DNA of 64,000 nt. Origin: an uncultured Lachnospiraceae bacterium (lineage in GTDB: Bacteria; Bacillota; Clostridia; Lachnospirales; Lachnospiraceae). Shown here piece after piece: positions 18,717 through 27,408 of the stretch. The position numbers and the translations under genes were made by a program. The DNA is taken from NCBI GenBank assembly GCA_910579935.1, contig CAJTVQ010000019.1, positions 4,012 through 68,011 of the forward strand. Direction: 5' to 3'. The notes below the pieces were generated by a model. It saw only the letters and a list, made by a program, of their open reading frames with translations. It searched no databases and had not been told where the DNA came from. Every line of letters begins with the position of its first letter. The first letter of the stretch is position 1.

Positions 18717-20255
18717 GTGATACTGAAATCTACTATGCTAATCATCTTTTTTGCAGTAATGGTGGCTATCGGCTTCTACTGCCGCAAACATGCCACCGAT
18801 GTAAACAGCTTTGTGCTGGGAGGACGGAGCGTCGGTCCCTGGCTCACGGCTTTCGCCTACGGCACTTCCTATTTTTCCGCCGTTATCTTTGTCGGTTATG
18901 CCGGACAGTTCGGCTGGAAATACGGCGTTGCCTCTACCTGGATCGGCATCGGCAATGCCTTGATCGGCTCCATGCTGGCATGGGTTATCTTAGGACGACG
19001 TACCCGTATTATGACCCAGCACTTAAACAGCGCTACCATGCCGGAGTTTTTCGGCAGGCGTTTCAACAGCGACGGACTGAAAATCGGCGCTTCCGTCATT
19101 GTATTCATTTTCCTGATCCCATATACCGCCTCCCTTTATAACGGGCTTTCCCGCCTGTTCGGAATGGCTTTTAACATTGACTATACCGTCTGCATCGTCA
19201 TCATGGCCGTACTCACCGGCGTATATGTCATTGCGGGCGGTTACATGGCGACTGCTATCAACGACTTTTTACAGGGTATCGTTATGCTCTTCGGTATCGT
19301 GGCTGTTATTGCTGCCGTACTGAACAGTAACGGCGGTTTTTTGGAAGCGCTGAACCAGCTGGCGTTGGTTTCGGACGAAACGGTATCTTCGCAGCCGGGC
19401 GTCTTCGCTTCTTTCTTCGGCCCCGACCCTGCGAACCTCTTGGGCGTGGTTATCCTGACCTCTTTGGGTACCTGGGGACTGCCCCAGATGGTACAGAAAT
19501 TCTATGCCATTAAGAGTGAAAAGGCTATTAAAAAGGGAACCATTATTTCTACCTTATTTGCCATCGTTGTTTCCGGCGGCTGCTATTTTCTCGGCGGCTT
19601 CGGACGTTTATACTCCGACAGCGTGGATATCGCCGCCCAGGGCTTTGATGCGATCATCCCTGCCATGATCTCCAACCTCTCTCCGGCGCTCATCGGACTG
19701 GTTGTCATACTGGTGCTGTCGGCTTCCATGTCCACCCTGTCCTCTTTGGTCATGGCTTCCAGCTCCACCCTTACCATCGACTTTTTAAAAGACCATGTGG
19801 TGAAAAATATGAGTGAAAAGAAACAGCTTCTTACCATACGGATTCTGATCGTGGTATTCATTGCGATTTCGGTCGTCATTGCCATCATTCAGTACAAAGG
19901 CAACGTCACCTTCATTGCACAGTTAATGGGTGTGTCCTGGGGCGCTCTTGCCGGAGCCTTCCTGGCTCCTTTCCTTTATGGGCTTTACTGGAAAAAGACC
20001 ACTACGGTTTCCGCATGGGTCAGTTTCGTATTCGGCGCAGGCTTCATGGTATGCAACATGCTCTTCCGCAGCCATTTCCCTGCCATGCTGCAGTCTCCCA
20101 TCAATGCGGGCGCATTCGCCATGCTGGCAGGGCTTGTCATCGTTCCGGTCGTGAGTCTGGTTACTCCGAAACTGGAAAGTACCTTTGTGGATGCAGCCTT
20201 CTCCTGCTATGAAAGAAAAACAGAAGTTCCTGTAAGATCGGATTTAGGCGAATAA
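18717..20255 (+). CDS. Sodium:solute symporter (SSS family)
   Basis: 512-residue membrane protein with about 13 hydrophobic helices, beginning at GTG 18717 behind GAGGGA. The N-terminal part carries the SSS hallmark DVNSFVLGGRSVGPWLTAFAYG and a sodium-site-like ALIGLVVILVLSASMSTLSS region (about residues 320-345). The family imports solutes such as carboxylates, proline, pantothenate or sugars with Na+. Its pairing with an acyl-CoA ligase points to an organic acid, by context only. Confidence 0.88.
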   Translation: MILKSTMLIIFFAVMVAIGFYCRKHATDVNSFVLGGRSVGPWLTAFAYGTSYFSAVIFVGYAGQFGWKYGVASTWIGIGNALIGSMLAWVILGRRTRIMTQHLNSATMPEFFGRRFNSDGLKIGASVIVFIFLIPYTASLYNGLSRLFGMAFNIDYTVCIVIMAVLTGVYVIAGGYMATAINDFLQGIVMLFGIVAVIAAVLNSNGGFLEALNQLALVSDETVSSQPGVFASFFGPDPANLLGVVILTSLGTWGLPQMVQKFYAIKSEKAIKKGTIISTLFAIVVSGGCYFLGGFGRLYSDSVDIAAQGFDAIIPAMISNLSPALIGLVVILVLSASMSTLSSLVMASSSTLTIDFLKDHVVKNMSEKKQLLTIRILIVVFIAISVVIAIIQYKGNVTFIAQLMGVSWGALAGAFLAPFLYGLYWKKTTTVSAWVSFVFGAGFMVCNMLFRSHFPAMLQSPINAGAFAMLAGLVIVPVVSLVTPKLESTFVDAAFSCYERKTEVPVRSDLGE

Positions 20256-20273
20256 CATGTCCCTGTACACAAA

Positions 20274-20314
20274 AAAGACCGGTATCTGTGTTAACCCACA
20301 AACACCGGTCTTTT
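20274..20314 (+). terminator. Terminator after symporter gene
   Basis: AAAGACCGGT pairs with ACCGGTCTTT across a 20-nt loop, followed by T residues; it lies 18 nt after the symporter stop codon. Confidence 0.75.
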
Positions 20315-20434
20315 ACGCGAAGCGCATGAAAAAGGCACTCCCATAATCCGGGCAATGTTTTACGAATTTCCTGAAGACAGATGCCCCTCTGGATACCCTT
20401 CCCGTTTTCCTAAGGGAAGGCCGGCAGAATTATC

Positions 20435-21133
20435 TTACCGGACAAATCTGATACCCTGGCGGTATGCTGCCGCAATCAGCAGCAGCATACCGTTCTTAAC
20501 CGTAATCTCTCCCCGTTCCCCGATAAACTCATTGCTGATTCCAATTGGAAAATCATGGGATACCTGCGCATCTTTCAGCAGATATTTCATTCCCCGGATT
20601 GTAACCCCTTCCGCCTTTTCCCACAGAGAAAACAGAGACAGATAACCTTCCATTGTCTCTGGAAAACAGATGGTCTCATTTTTTATCACGGTCATCATCA
20701 CGCCTTCATCCATAATGCAGCCCTCTGCCCCGTGATTTTTCAAATAAGCCAGGCATTGCATATTGGCAACGGTATGTTCCAATCTGCCGCCCAGCGCTCC
20801 GTATAAACAAAAACTGCGGTATCCCGCTGCAAGTCCTTCCTTTATCGCCGCCAGCGTATCCGTATCATCTTTTTCCGGACTGAGAATCCGTACTTTTTCC
20901 GGCGTATCCTCTTTCCAATGCTCCAACTCTGACCGCAGCTGCTCCCCTAAAGAATCCATATCCCCAATCACCAGGTCCGGCTCCATGCCGAGCTGCCTGC
21001 AGTAACGATAACCTCCGTCTGCAGCAATGCACATATCCCCTTTCCCCGGACTGAACGGAATATCCGCCAGTGCAAAGTCCCCTGCACAGACAATGACACA
21101 GGTATGCCCTGCCTCTAATATCTTTTCTCCCAT
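20435..21133 (-). CDS. thiN: Thiamine pyrophosphokinase
   Basis: 232-residue enzyme that transfers pyrophosphate from ATP to thiamine. Family motifs are in order: CIAADGGYRYC (about 34), VIGDMDSLG (about 55), SPEKDDTDTLAAI (about 85), GALGGRLEHTVANM (about 112) and a C-terminal IGISNEFIGE. The length suits Firmicute ThiN. Its first codons overlap the last 19 nt of the upstream TPR gene, so translation is likely coupled. Confidence 0.92.
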   Translation of the reverse strand: MGEKILEAGHTCVIVCAGDFALADIPFSPGKGDMCIAADGGYRYCRQLGMEPDLVIGDMDSLGEQLRSELEHWKEDTPEKVRILSPEKDDTDTLAAIKEGLAAGYRSFCLYGALGGRLEHTVANMQCLAYLKNHGAEGCIMDEGVMMTVIKNETICFPETMEGYLSLFSLWEKAEGVTIRGMKYLLKDAQVSHDFPIGISNEFIGERGEITVKNGMLLLIAAAYRQGIRFVR

Positions 21134-22464
21134 TGATAAGGACCTCCCCAGTCTCCGACCATATGCGTGGTCATTCCTTCCTCCGTCCAGGTCCGCGTCT
21201 CAAAATGATAGTTCATCTCATACAGAAATCCGTTTTTCTTCTGCAGATTGCTGTACATATAGCTGATAACATACTGGGTATGCGGAAACTCAATTCCGTC
21301 TTCCGCTGCCGGTTCATAGGATATGCATGTACGCAGTACGCCGTTATCTCTCATATCCGTTCCCCACACGGTAATGATTCCTGCCGTCGCTTCATTCTCA
21401 CTGAACTCCGGAAATGAAAAAGTCCATGCCCCGTCATTCTGCCTTAACTTCACATACTCCCTGCTGACGGGAATCTGGGTTTCCCCGGTCCAATATTCCA
21501 TCGTCCCGCTGATAAAAGCATCCCGGATACCGGTATAGGTATCGGTCACGATAAACTCTTTTGCCGCCTCATAATTTCCGCTGTCAAACTCCTGAAAAAT
21601 TCCTGCAAAAATTTCCTGCACTTCTTTTTCCTTCTGCAGACAGGCAATTAAACTGCTTCTTCCGGCACGCGGCGCGATTTCTTCCGCTTCCATCAGAATA
21701 TTCAGATATGCATCCACCTGTTCCGCCGGCAGCGTCAGTTCTTCCGTATCCAAATATCCGAATTGCTCCGTCACTGACCTGATCTCATCGGACGGATTTC
21801 TTTGATACAGGGTAAACAGCTGCTCCATCGTCTGCCCGTATGCCGCAAAATCAACGACCGGCGCTGCCGCTTTATACTGTTCCATCATCCGTTCGCATAC
21901 CGTATGCAGCAGCTCCAGCGCGTCTTCCTCCATGATTCCCTGGTCCAATACCGATATGATCTTATCCAGGGTTTCACTTCCTATATGATCTCGGTTGATC
22001 TCATCCACCGCTTCATTCAATATTACCGTACAATAATACTGCAACAGACTTTCATCCTGCGTATTCTCCCATCCCGCATACAATACCTGTTTCGCCTGGG
22101 AATCATTCTCCATGCCGAGATAGGCGCCTGCCATACAGTGGTAAGCTTTTACCGACGTGGAATCGATTTCCAAAGCGTTCTCATAAGCCTCGATTGCCTC
22201 CGTATACGCTTCTTCTTCTGTATACTCATCTCCTGCATTCAGCTGCCGGCTTAATTTCACGGAAGGAAGGTTCCACACAACAGCAAAGCCGCCTCCCCCA
22301 ATGACCCCGAATATCAAAAAAGCAACCGCAATCCTCTCCATGATAACCAGACGCCGTCTCGCTCTCCTGCGCTTGGCTTTCCGCTGCTCTTTCGTAAGCA
22401 GCGAGTCTTTTCTCCTCTTTGCCGATTTCCTCTTCTTATGCCTTTTTTTTCTTCTATCCTCCAT
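21115..22464 (-). CDS. Membrane-anchored TPR protein, function unknown
   Basis: About 449 residues. The first 45 residues are extremely Lys/Arg-rich and are followed by one transmembrane helix (VAFLIFGVIGGGGFAVVW), so the protein is probably anchored with the basic end inside. A TPR-like pair follows (YTEAIEAYENALEIDSTSVK, about residues 85-105). The C-terminal third is rich in beta-type sequence and aromatic residues and was not recognised. Start at ATG 22464 with GGAGG seven nt upstream, in preference to an upstream in-frame start at 22494. Next gene is thiN (overlapping). Confidence 0.75.
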   Translation of the reverse strand: MEDRRKKRHKKRKSAKRRKDSLLTKEQRKAKRRRARRRLVIMERIAVAFLIFGVIGGGGFAVVWNLPSVKLSRQLNAGDEYTEEEAYTEAIEAYENALEIDSTSVKAYHCMAGAYLGMENDSQAKQVLYAGWENTQDESLLQYYCTVILNEAVDEINRDHIGSETLDKIISVLDQGIMEEDALELLHTVCERMMEQYKAAAPVVDFAAYGQTMEQLFTLYQRNPSDEIRSVTEQFGYLDTEELTLPAEQVDAYLNILMEAEEIAPRAGRSSLIACLQKEKEVQEIFAGIFQEFDSGNYEAAKEFIVTDTYTGIRDAFISGTMEYWTGETQIPVSREYVKLRQNDGAWTFSFPEFSENEATAGIITVWGTDMRDNGVLRTCISYEPAAEDGIEFPHTQYVISYMYSNLQKKNGFLYEMNYHFETRTWTEEGMTTHMVGDWGGPYQWEKRY

Positions 22465-22512
22465 AACAAAACCTCCAAAAACCAAACGTAACAAACAATT
22501 TTCATACTATCA

Positions 22513-22541
22513 TAGAAAAACTCACATTGCAATGCTATAAT
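22513..22541 (+). promoter_or_regulatory. Promoter placing transcription start at or next to the start codon
   Basis: TAGAAA (4 of 6), a 17-nt spacer and a perfect TATAAT at 22536-22541. The usual 6-7 nt distance puts the transcript start at the ATG (22548), and no Shine-Dalgarno sequence is present, consistent with a leaderless mRNA. Confidence 0.5.
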
Positions 22542-22547
22542 CTAGAT

Positions 22548-23174
22548 ATGGACAAGAAAATTACACTAACGGACAAAAATAACATACCTTTTACCATTCC
22601 CTATGAGATCATCCGCAGCCGCCGCAAAACCTGCGCCATTGTTCTGAAAGAAGACGCCTCCGTTACGGTCCGCCTTCCGCTCTATGGAAAAGACGCGGAC
22701 GCGGAAAGGTTCTTAAGGGAAAAACAGTTCTGGATCAGTGCCAAATTATCGGAGCTTCAGGCACGCAAACAGGAACAGCAGGCAAGACAGCCGGAAACTT
22801 TACAACTCACACCCAAACAGCGTCTTGCTTTGGAACAAAGATACCGGGCCGCTGCCAAATCCTATATTCCGCAGCGGGCTGCTTATTATGCCGAAAACTA
22901 CCGTCATCTGATCCGGCATGTTTATTCCTCCATTGCCATCCGTGACCAAAAGACCCGCTGGGGGAGTTGCAGCAGCCGCGGTACCCTCTCCTTCAACTGG
23001 CGGCTCATGCTGGCTCCACCAAACGTGCTGGACTACGTAGTCGTTCATGAACTGTGCCATTTGGAACATATGAACCATTCCAAAGATTTCTGGGCGTGTG
23101 TGGAATCTATCCTTCCCGATTACAAGATATACCGGAAATGGCTGAAAGAACACGGGCATGAATTAAAATTTTAA
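22548..23174 (+). CDS. YgjP-type metal-dependent hydrolase (M48/DUF45 family)
   Basis: 208 residues. The zinc-peptidase-like motif HELCHLEHMNHSKDFW (about residues 168-184) and the upstream RDQKTRWGSCSSRGTLSFNW segment are diagnostic of the YgjP/DUF45 family of predicted metal-dependent hydrolases. The cellular substrate is not established. The start at ATG 22548 lies directly after a -10 box without a ribosome site; the only upstream in-frame alternative is a TTG at 22527 that would overlap the promoter. Confidence 0.88.
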   Translation: MDKKITLTDKNNIPFTIPYEIIRSRRKTCAIVLKEDASVTVRLPLYGKDADAERFLREKQFWISAKLSELQARKQEQQARQPETLQLTPKQRLALEQRYRAAAKSYIPQRAAYYAENYRHLIRHVYSSIAIRDQKTRWGSCSSRGTLSFNWRLMLAPPNVLDYVVVHELCHLEHMNHSKDFWACVESILPDYKIYRKWLKEHGHELKF

Positions 23175-23199
23175 CGGGAACGGAAATCAAAAATACCAA

Positions 23200-23240
23200 A
23201 AAGACATTTTTCCAAAATAACCTTTTGGAAAAATGTCTTT
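23200..23240. terminator. Bidirectional terminator
   Basis: A perfect 18-bp stem (23200-23217 with 23223-23240) and a 5-nt loop, with A-runs on one arm and T-runs on the other. It serves the convergent hydrolase and helicase genes. Confidence 0.85.
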
Positions 23241-23257
23241 CTAAATGCAAATAGGAA

Positions 23258-24901
23258 TTATTTCTTCTTCCCGGCCTTACTCCCCTTTGCCTCTTTCCCG
23301 TGTTTCACGCCAAGCTCTACATCCAATCTGCGGGAGGAACTGCGTTTCGCCACATCTGCATACCAGGCTTTTTCCTCTTTCCCGCTCTTATCTTTCGCTT
23401 TTTTTTCTTTTGAGCTTTTTTCTTTTATATTTTTTTCTTTGGAACCTTTTTCTCCGCGTCGTTCCTTATACGGCGCACCGTCTTTCTTCTTTCCCTTTCC
23501 GAACTCGCCCCGTCTGCGGGCGCCGAATCCGCCGGCGCGCAGGCCGAAATCCTTCCCCCGGCCTTTCTCTTTCTCGACTTTGATATCCTTGATATCATCG
23601 CCCATCTTCATTTTCATAAATGCAGCTGCCAATTCCAAAGCAGTATATTCCCCTGCTTCCAGCCTGCCCTGCAAAAATTCCATGGTCTTGTCCAGATTCT
23701 TATTCCGCATCGTCTCAAGTGCCTCTTCCAGCACCTTTTCCGACTTCACCGAAGTAATGTCCGCTGCGGACGGAATGTTCCTCTCCTTAATCTTCGTATG
23801 GCAGACCCTTTCGATGTCCCGCAGTTTACGGATTTCCCGCCCTGTCACAAGGGTAAAGGAACGTCCCGTCTTACCGGCCCTTCCGGTACGCCCGATACGG
23901 TGGACATAATACTCGATATCTTCCGGCACATCATAATTAAAAACCGCTTCCACATCATCCACGTCGATTCCTCTTGCCGCCACATCGGTTGCGATCAGAG
24001 TCGAAGTCCTGCCGCTGCGGAACAGATTCATCACCGTATCCCGCTGGTTCTGGCTCAGGTCGCCATGCAGCCCTTCCGCCTGATATCCCCTGTCCTTTAA
24101 ATGCTCCGTCAGTTCGTCCACCATCCTCTTGGTATTGCAGAAAATCAGCGAACGCTTCGGATGGTAATAGTCCATCAGCCTGGTCAGCACTTCCTCTTTG
24201 TCCTTGCGCTGCACCTGATAATATGCCTGTTTTACCAAAGGAATTGTCACTTCCTTCGGTGTCATTTTCAGATATTCCGCGTCCGGTCTCTGGTATTCTC
24301 TTGTAATATCCAATATAGGCTTCGGCATCGTGGCGGAGAACAGTGCCGTCTGCCGCTCTGCCGGCATATCCTTCAATATGGTTTCGATGTCTTCACGGAA
24401 TCCCATATTCAGCATCTCATCCGCCTCATCCAGCACAATGGTCTTTACCTGTGCCGTCTTGATCGTATGGCGGCGCATATGGTCCATAACCCGTCCCGGT
24501 GTCCCAACTACAATCTGTGTCCCTCCGGCCAGCGAACGGATCTGTCTCGTAATATCCTGTCCTCCATATACGGGAAGCACCTTAAGTCCGTGCACATATT
24601 TGGCAAACCGGCGTATTTCCTCCGCAGCCTGTATCGCCAGCTCTCTGGTCGGACAAAGCACAATGGCCTGAAGCGCCCGAAGCTGTGTGTCGATTCCCTG
24701 AATCAGCGGAATACCGAACGCTGCCGTCTTTCCGGTTCCGGTCTGTGCCTGACCGATTAAATCTTTCCCTTCCAGCATAACGGGAATGGCCTGCGCCTGA
24801 ATGGGAGTCATATATTCGAAGCCCATTTCCTCCACTGCTTTTATAATCCTCTCATCAATTCCTGATTCTCTGTAACTTACCTGCTGTTCTATACTATCCA
24901 T
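23258..24901 (-). CDS. DEAD-box ATP-dependent RNA helicase (CshA-like)
   Basis: 547-residue helicase with the full motif set: AQTGTGKTAAFG (I), PTRELAIQ (Ia), VGTPGRVMDH (Ib), LDEADEMLNMGF (II), FSATMP (III), IATDVAARGIDV (V) and HRIGRTGRAG (VI). The last about 120 residues are a highly basic Lys/Arg/Gly-rich tail with repeated KEK/SKEK elements, typical of RNA-binding extensions. It probably acts in ribosome assembly and mRNA turnover; RNase Y is also in this window. Start at ATG 24901 behind AGGAG. Confidence 0.93.
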   Translation of the reverse strand: MDSIEQQVSYRESGIDERIIKAVEEMGFEYMTPIQAQAIPVMLEGKDLIGQAQTGTGKTAAFGIPLIQGIDTQLRALQAIVLCPTRELAIQAAEEIRRFAKYVHGLKVLPVYGGQDITRQIRSLAGGTQIVVGTPGRVMDHMRRHTIKTAQVKTIVLDEADEMLNMGFREDIETILKDMPAERQTALFSATMPKPILDITREYQRPDAEYLKMTPKEVTIPLVKQAYYQVQRKDKEEVLTRLMDYYHPKRSLIFCNTKRMVDELTEHLKDRGYQAEGLHGDLSQNQRDTVMNLFRSGRTSTLIATDVAARGIDVDDVEAVFNYDVPEDIEYYVHRIGRTGRAGKTGRSFTLVTGREIRKLRDIERVCHTKIKERNIPSAADITSVKSEKVLEEALETMRNKNLDKTMEFLQGRLEAGEYTALELAAAFMKMKMGDDIKDIKVEKEKGRGKDFGLRAGGFGARRRGEFGKGKKKDGAPYKERRGEKGSKEKNIKEKSSKEKKAKDKSGKEEKAWYADVAKRSSSRRLDVELGVKHGKEAKGSKAGKKK

Positions 24902-24938
24902 GAAACTCCTATTCTGTCTCTGCGACCAATTAAAATCT

Positions 24939-24976
24939 TATAAAAAAGACAACACCGGTTTAAAAGTGTTGTCTTT
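24939..24976 (-). terminator. Terminator of the ior/ACT operon
   Basis: Read on the minus strand, AAAGACAACAC and GTGTTGTCTTT form an 11-bp stem followed by a run of T residues. It lies 34 nt after the ACT gene. Confidence 0.8.
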
Positions 24977-25009
24977 CAATCCTCGAACTTGTTCAGTATA
25001 CTCCGCTTT

Positions 25010-25444
25010 CTATTCAAAGTCAAGCCCGATTTCTTCCGGTTTTACAATTTCTACACCCTTTCCGCGCAGAACTTTCTCCGCCAGAACCAGATCGGAAGTT
25101 TTAAACACAATGGAAGCATCATCTTTTCCCGTAGCCAGCGCATACATATATTCTATATTGATATGCTCGTCACAGATAGTTTCCAGCAGCTCCTGAAGCA
25201 TCCCTACCTTGTGCGACAGCTTAACTGCCATCACATCCGTAAGCCTGGAAGAAAACCCGTTTCTTTTCAGCGCTTCATATGCTGTTTCCGGTTTGTTCAC
25301 CAAAAGACGCAGCATTCCGAATTCATTGGTATCGGCAAGGCTCAGAGAAATGATATTCACTCCGTTATTCTTAATCACTTCCAGTACGTCTTTCAGCCGG
25401 CCTTCCCTGTTTTCCACAAAAACTGATAATTGTTTTATAAACAT
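25010..25444 (-). CDS. ACT-domain protein
   Basis: 144 residues containing two ACT-like halves: one from QLSVFVENREGRLKDVLEVI (about 5-24) and one from AVKLSHKVGMLQELLETICD (about 73-92). ACT domains bind amino acids. The genomic neighbourhood (iorA, iorB, phenylacetate-CoA ligase, ACT) recurs in anaerobes, where this protein probably senses an aromatic or branched amino acid. ATG 25444 is favoured over 25453 because AGGAGG is 8 nt away from it but only 3 nt from the other. It is the last gene before a strong terminator. Confidence 0.85.
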   Translation of the reverse strand: MFIKQLSVFVENREGRLKDVLEVIKNNGVNIISLSLADTNEFGMLRLLVNKPETAYEALKRNGFSSRLTDVMAVKLSHKVGMLQELLETICDEHINIEYMYALATGKDDASIVFKTSDLVLAEKVLRGKGVEIVKPEEIGLDFE

Positions 25445-25521
25445 GCCATACACCTCCTGTCCTGATTTTAATTTTTCCTGAAATAACGGGTTCCGATATC
25501 CCGCTGCCAGCGGGCTTTCCG

Positions 25522-26810
25522 CTATACCAGTTTCCTGTTATCAATAACATGTACCGCTTTTCCCATGCTTCTTTCAATGCTCTTAGGTTCTACCAGCTTC
25601 ACCTTGACCGCAAGTCCGATTGCCTGCTGTATCACATGACCGATTTTCGTGGATAATTTCTCCAACTCCCTGATCTCATCGGAGAAGAATTTCTCTCCCA
25701 CCTCCACCTGAACCTCCAGCGTATCCAGATTATTGACACGGTCTACGATCATCCGGTAATGAGGGGTCGTTTCACCCATTTCCAAAAGCGCCGCCTCTAT
25801 CTGGGAAGGGAATACGTTGACACCGCGTATGATCAGCATGTCGTCCGAACGCCCTTTAAACCTGCTGATTCTTGGGAGTGTCCTGCCGCACCCACAAACC
25901 TCATGGGTTATGCTGGTCAGGTCTCTTGTGCGGTAACGCAGCAGGGGCAGCCCCTCTTTCGTAATCGTGGTAAATACCAGTTCTCCCGTCTCTCCGTCCG
26001 CCACCGGCTCCAGTGTCTCCGGACTGATGATCTCCGGCAGAAAATGGTCGTCATACACATGAAGCCCTGTATGGCATTCGCAGTCACACGCCACGCCCGG
26101 TCCCATGATTTCCGACAATCCGTATATATCATGTGCATGAATATGCAGTCTGTCTTCGATCTGTCTGCGCATATTCTCCGTCCACGGCTCTGCCCCGCAG
26201 ACCGCCGTCTTCAGTTTAATCTTATCCACTTCACCGTTCTCTTCCAATGTTTCCGCGATATGCAGCAGATAAGAAGGCGTACAGGCAATTGCCGTTACCC
26301 CGAAGTCCACCATCATTGTGGTCAGCTTCTTCGTATTTCCGGTAGACATCGGCACCACCGTTGCCCCCAGCTTCTCCGCTCCGCCATGGGCTCCCAGCCC
26401 GCCGGTAAACAGCCCGTAACCGTAAGCCACCTGAATAATGTCTTCCCGGCTCACTCCGGCCATGGTCAGCGCCCTTGCCACGCACTCGCTCCATATATCC
26501 AAATCCCGTCTCGTATATCCCACTACGGTCGCCTTTCCTGTCGTTCCGCTGGATGAACGATTTCAGACTGGGGAACCGCAAACAGGCCGAAAGGATAATT
26601 GTCCCTCAGATCCGCCTTTGTGGTAAAAGGCAGTTTCGGCAAATCCTCAATCCCCCGGATATCTCCCGGTTCAATCCCGATGTTCTGCATCTTTCTTCTG
26701 TAAAAAGGAACGCTGTGATACACCCGGTCTACGGTCTTTATCAGTCTGGCGCTCTGCAGTACCCGCATTTCCTCTCTGCTCATACACTCCTTTGTTTCAT
26801 TCCAAATCAT
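25522..26810 (-). pseudogene. paaK: Phenylacetate-CoA ligase, frameshifted by a small deletion
   Basis: Two adjacent frames make one PaaK-type ligase. The N-terminal piece (from ATG 26810, behind GGAGG) ends with FAVPQSEIV and then reads out of frame to a TAG at 26523-26525. The C-terminal piece continues in another frame with SSSGTTGKATVVGY and runs to a normal end at 25522, with YGLSEIMGPG and the acyl-adenylate motifs intact. The family normally has a short stretch such as RIHA between EIV and SSGTTG. The gap implies loss of about 10 nt just before the ATP-binding loop. Only the C-terminal frame from a GTG at 26523 could be expressed, lacking the P-loop. The gene lies between iorB (11-nt overlap for the longest start) and the ACT gene. 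It is probably inactive; a sequencing error seems unlikely because several residues are missing. Confidence 0.8.
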
Positions 26811-26814
26811 CGCC

Positions 26815-27384
26815 TTACCTCCCATACCCTGCCAGGAATGCCTGCTTATTGATCTCCACGGTTTTTGGGGGCACGGTCTTCTCTATGATTTTCAGCCAGT
26901 CTTCTTTCGTGAAATCCATATGCCTTGCCGCCATGCCCAGTACCACCACGTTAAAAGCTTTGGCATTTCCAAGCTTCATAGCCTCATCCATCGCGTTGAT
27001 CGTATGTACCTCATGCATTTTACCCAGTTCTTCTATGATATTCTCCGGATACTGCGCCATCCCTGTTACAACCGTGATTGGCTCAATCTTCCAGTCATTG
27101 ACGATCAGTACCCCGCCCTTTTTAAGGAAATGGGCATACCTCAGCGCTTCCAGCCGCTCAAAGGCAATCAGTACGTCCGCCTGCCCTTCCTCCACAATCG
27201 GCTCCGCCACTTTATCCCCATATCTGACAAAAGTGACTACACTGCCGCCGCGCTGTGCCATGCCATGCACTTCCGACAGCTTGACATCATAGCCTGCCTC
27301 ATTGATGATTCCTCCAAGAATACGGCTGGTCAGCAAAGTTCCCTGACCGCCTACTCCCACTATCATAATACTCTTTGTCGCCAT
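26815..27384 (-). CDS. iorB: Indolepyruvate:ferredoxin oxidoreductase beta subunit
   Basis: 189-residue gamma/beta-type subunit of a 2-oxoacid:ferredoxin oxidoreductase. It opens with MIVGVGGQGTLLTSRILGG and contains EVHGMAQRGGSVVTFVRYG, both diagnostic of IorB. Together with IorA it oxidatively decarboxylates aryl pyruvates from aromatic amino acids to aryl-acetyl-CoA and reduced ferredoxin. It starts at ATG 27384 behind GGAGGAG, 24 nt downstream of iorA. Confidence 0.92.
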   Translation of the reverse strand: MATKSIMIVGVGGQGTLLTSRILGGIINEAGYDVKLSEVHGMAQRGGSVVTFVRYGDKVAEPIVEEGQADVLIAFERLEALRYAHFLKKGGVLIVNDWKIEPITVVTGMAQYPENIIEELGKMHEVHTINAMDEAMKLGNAKAFNVVVLGMAARHMDFTKEDWLKIIEKTVPPKTVEINKQAFLAGYGR

Positions 27385-27408
27385 ATCTTTCTCCTCCTGC
27401 CATCCCGC

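Noticed and set aside
23258..23600. Lys/Glu/Ser repeats in the DEAD-box gene taken as a DNA repeat or CRISPR
   Set aside because: They are in-frame low-complexity codons of the basic RNA-binding tail; unit lengths vary and no spacers exist. No CRISPR array was found anywhere in the window.
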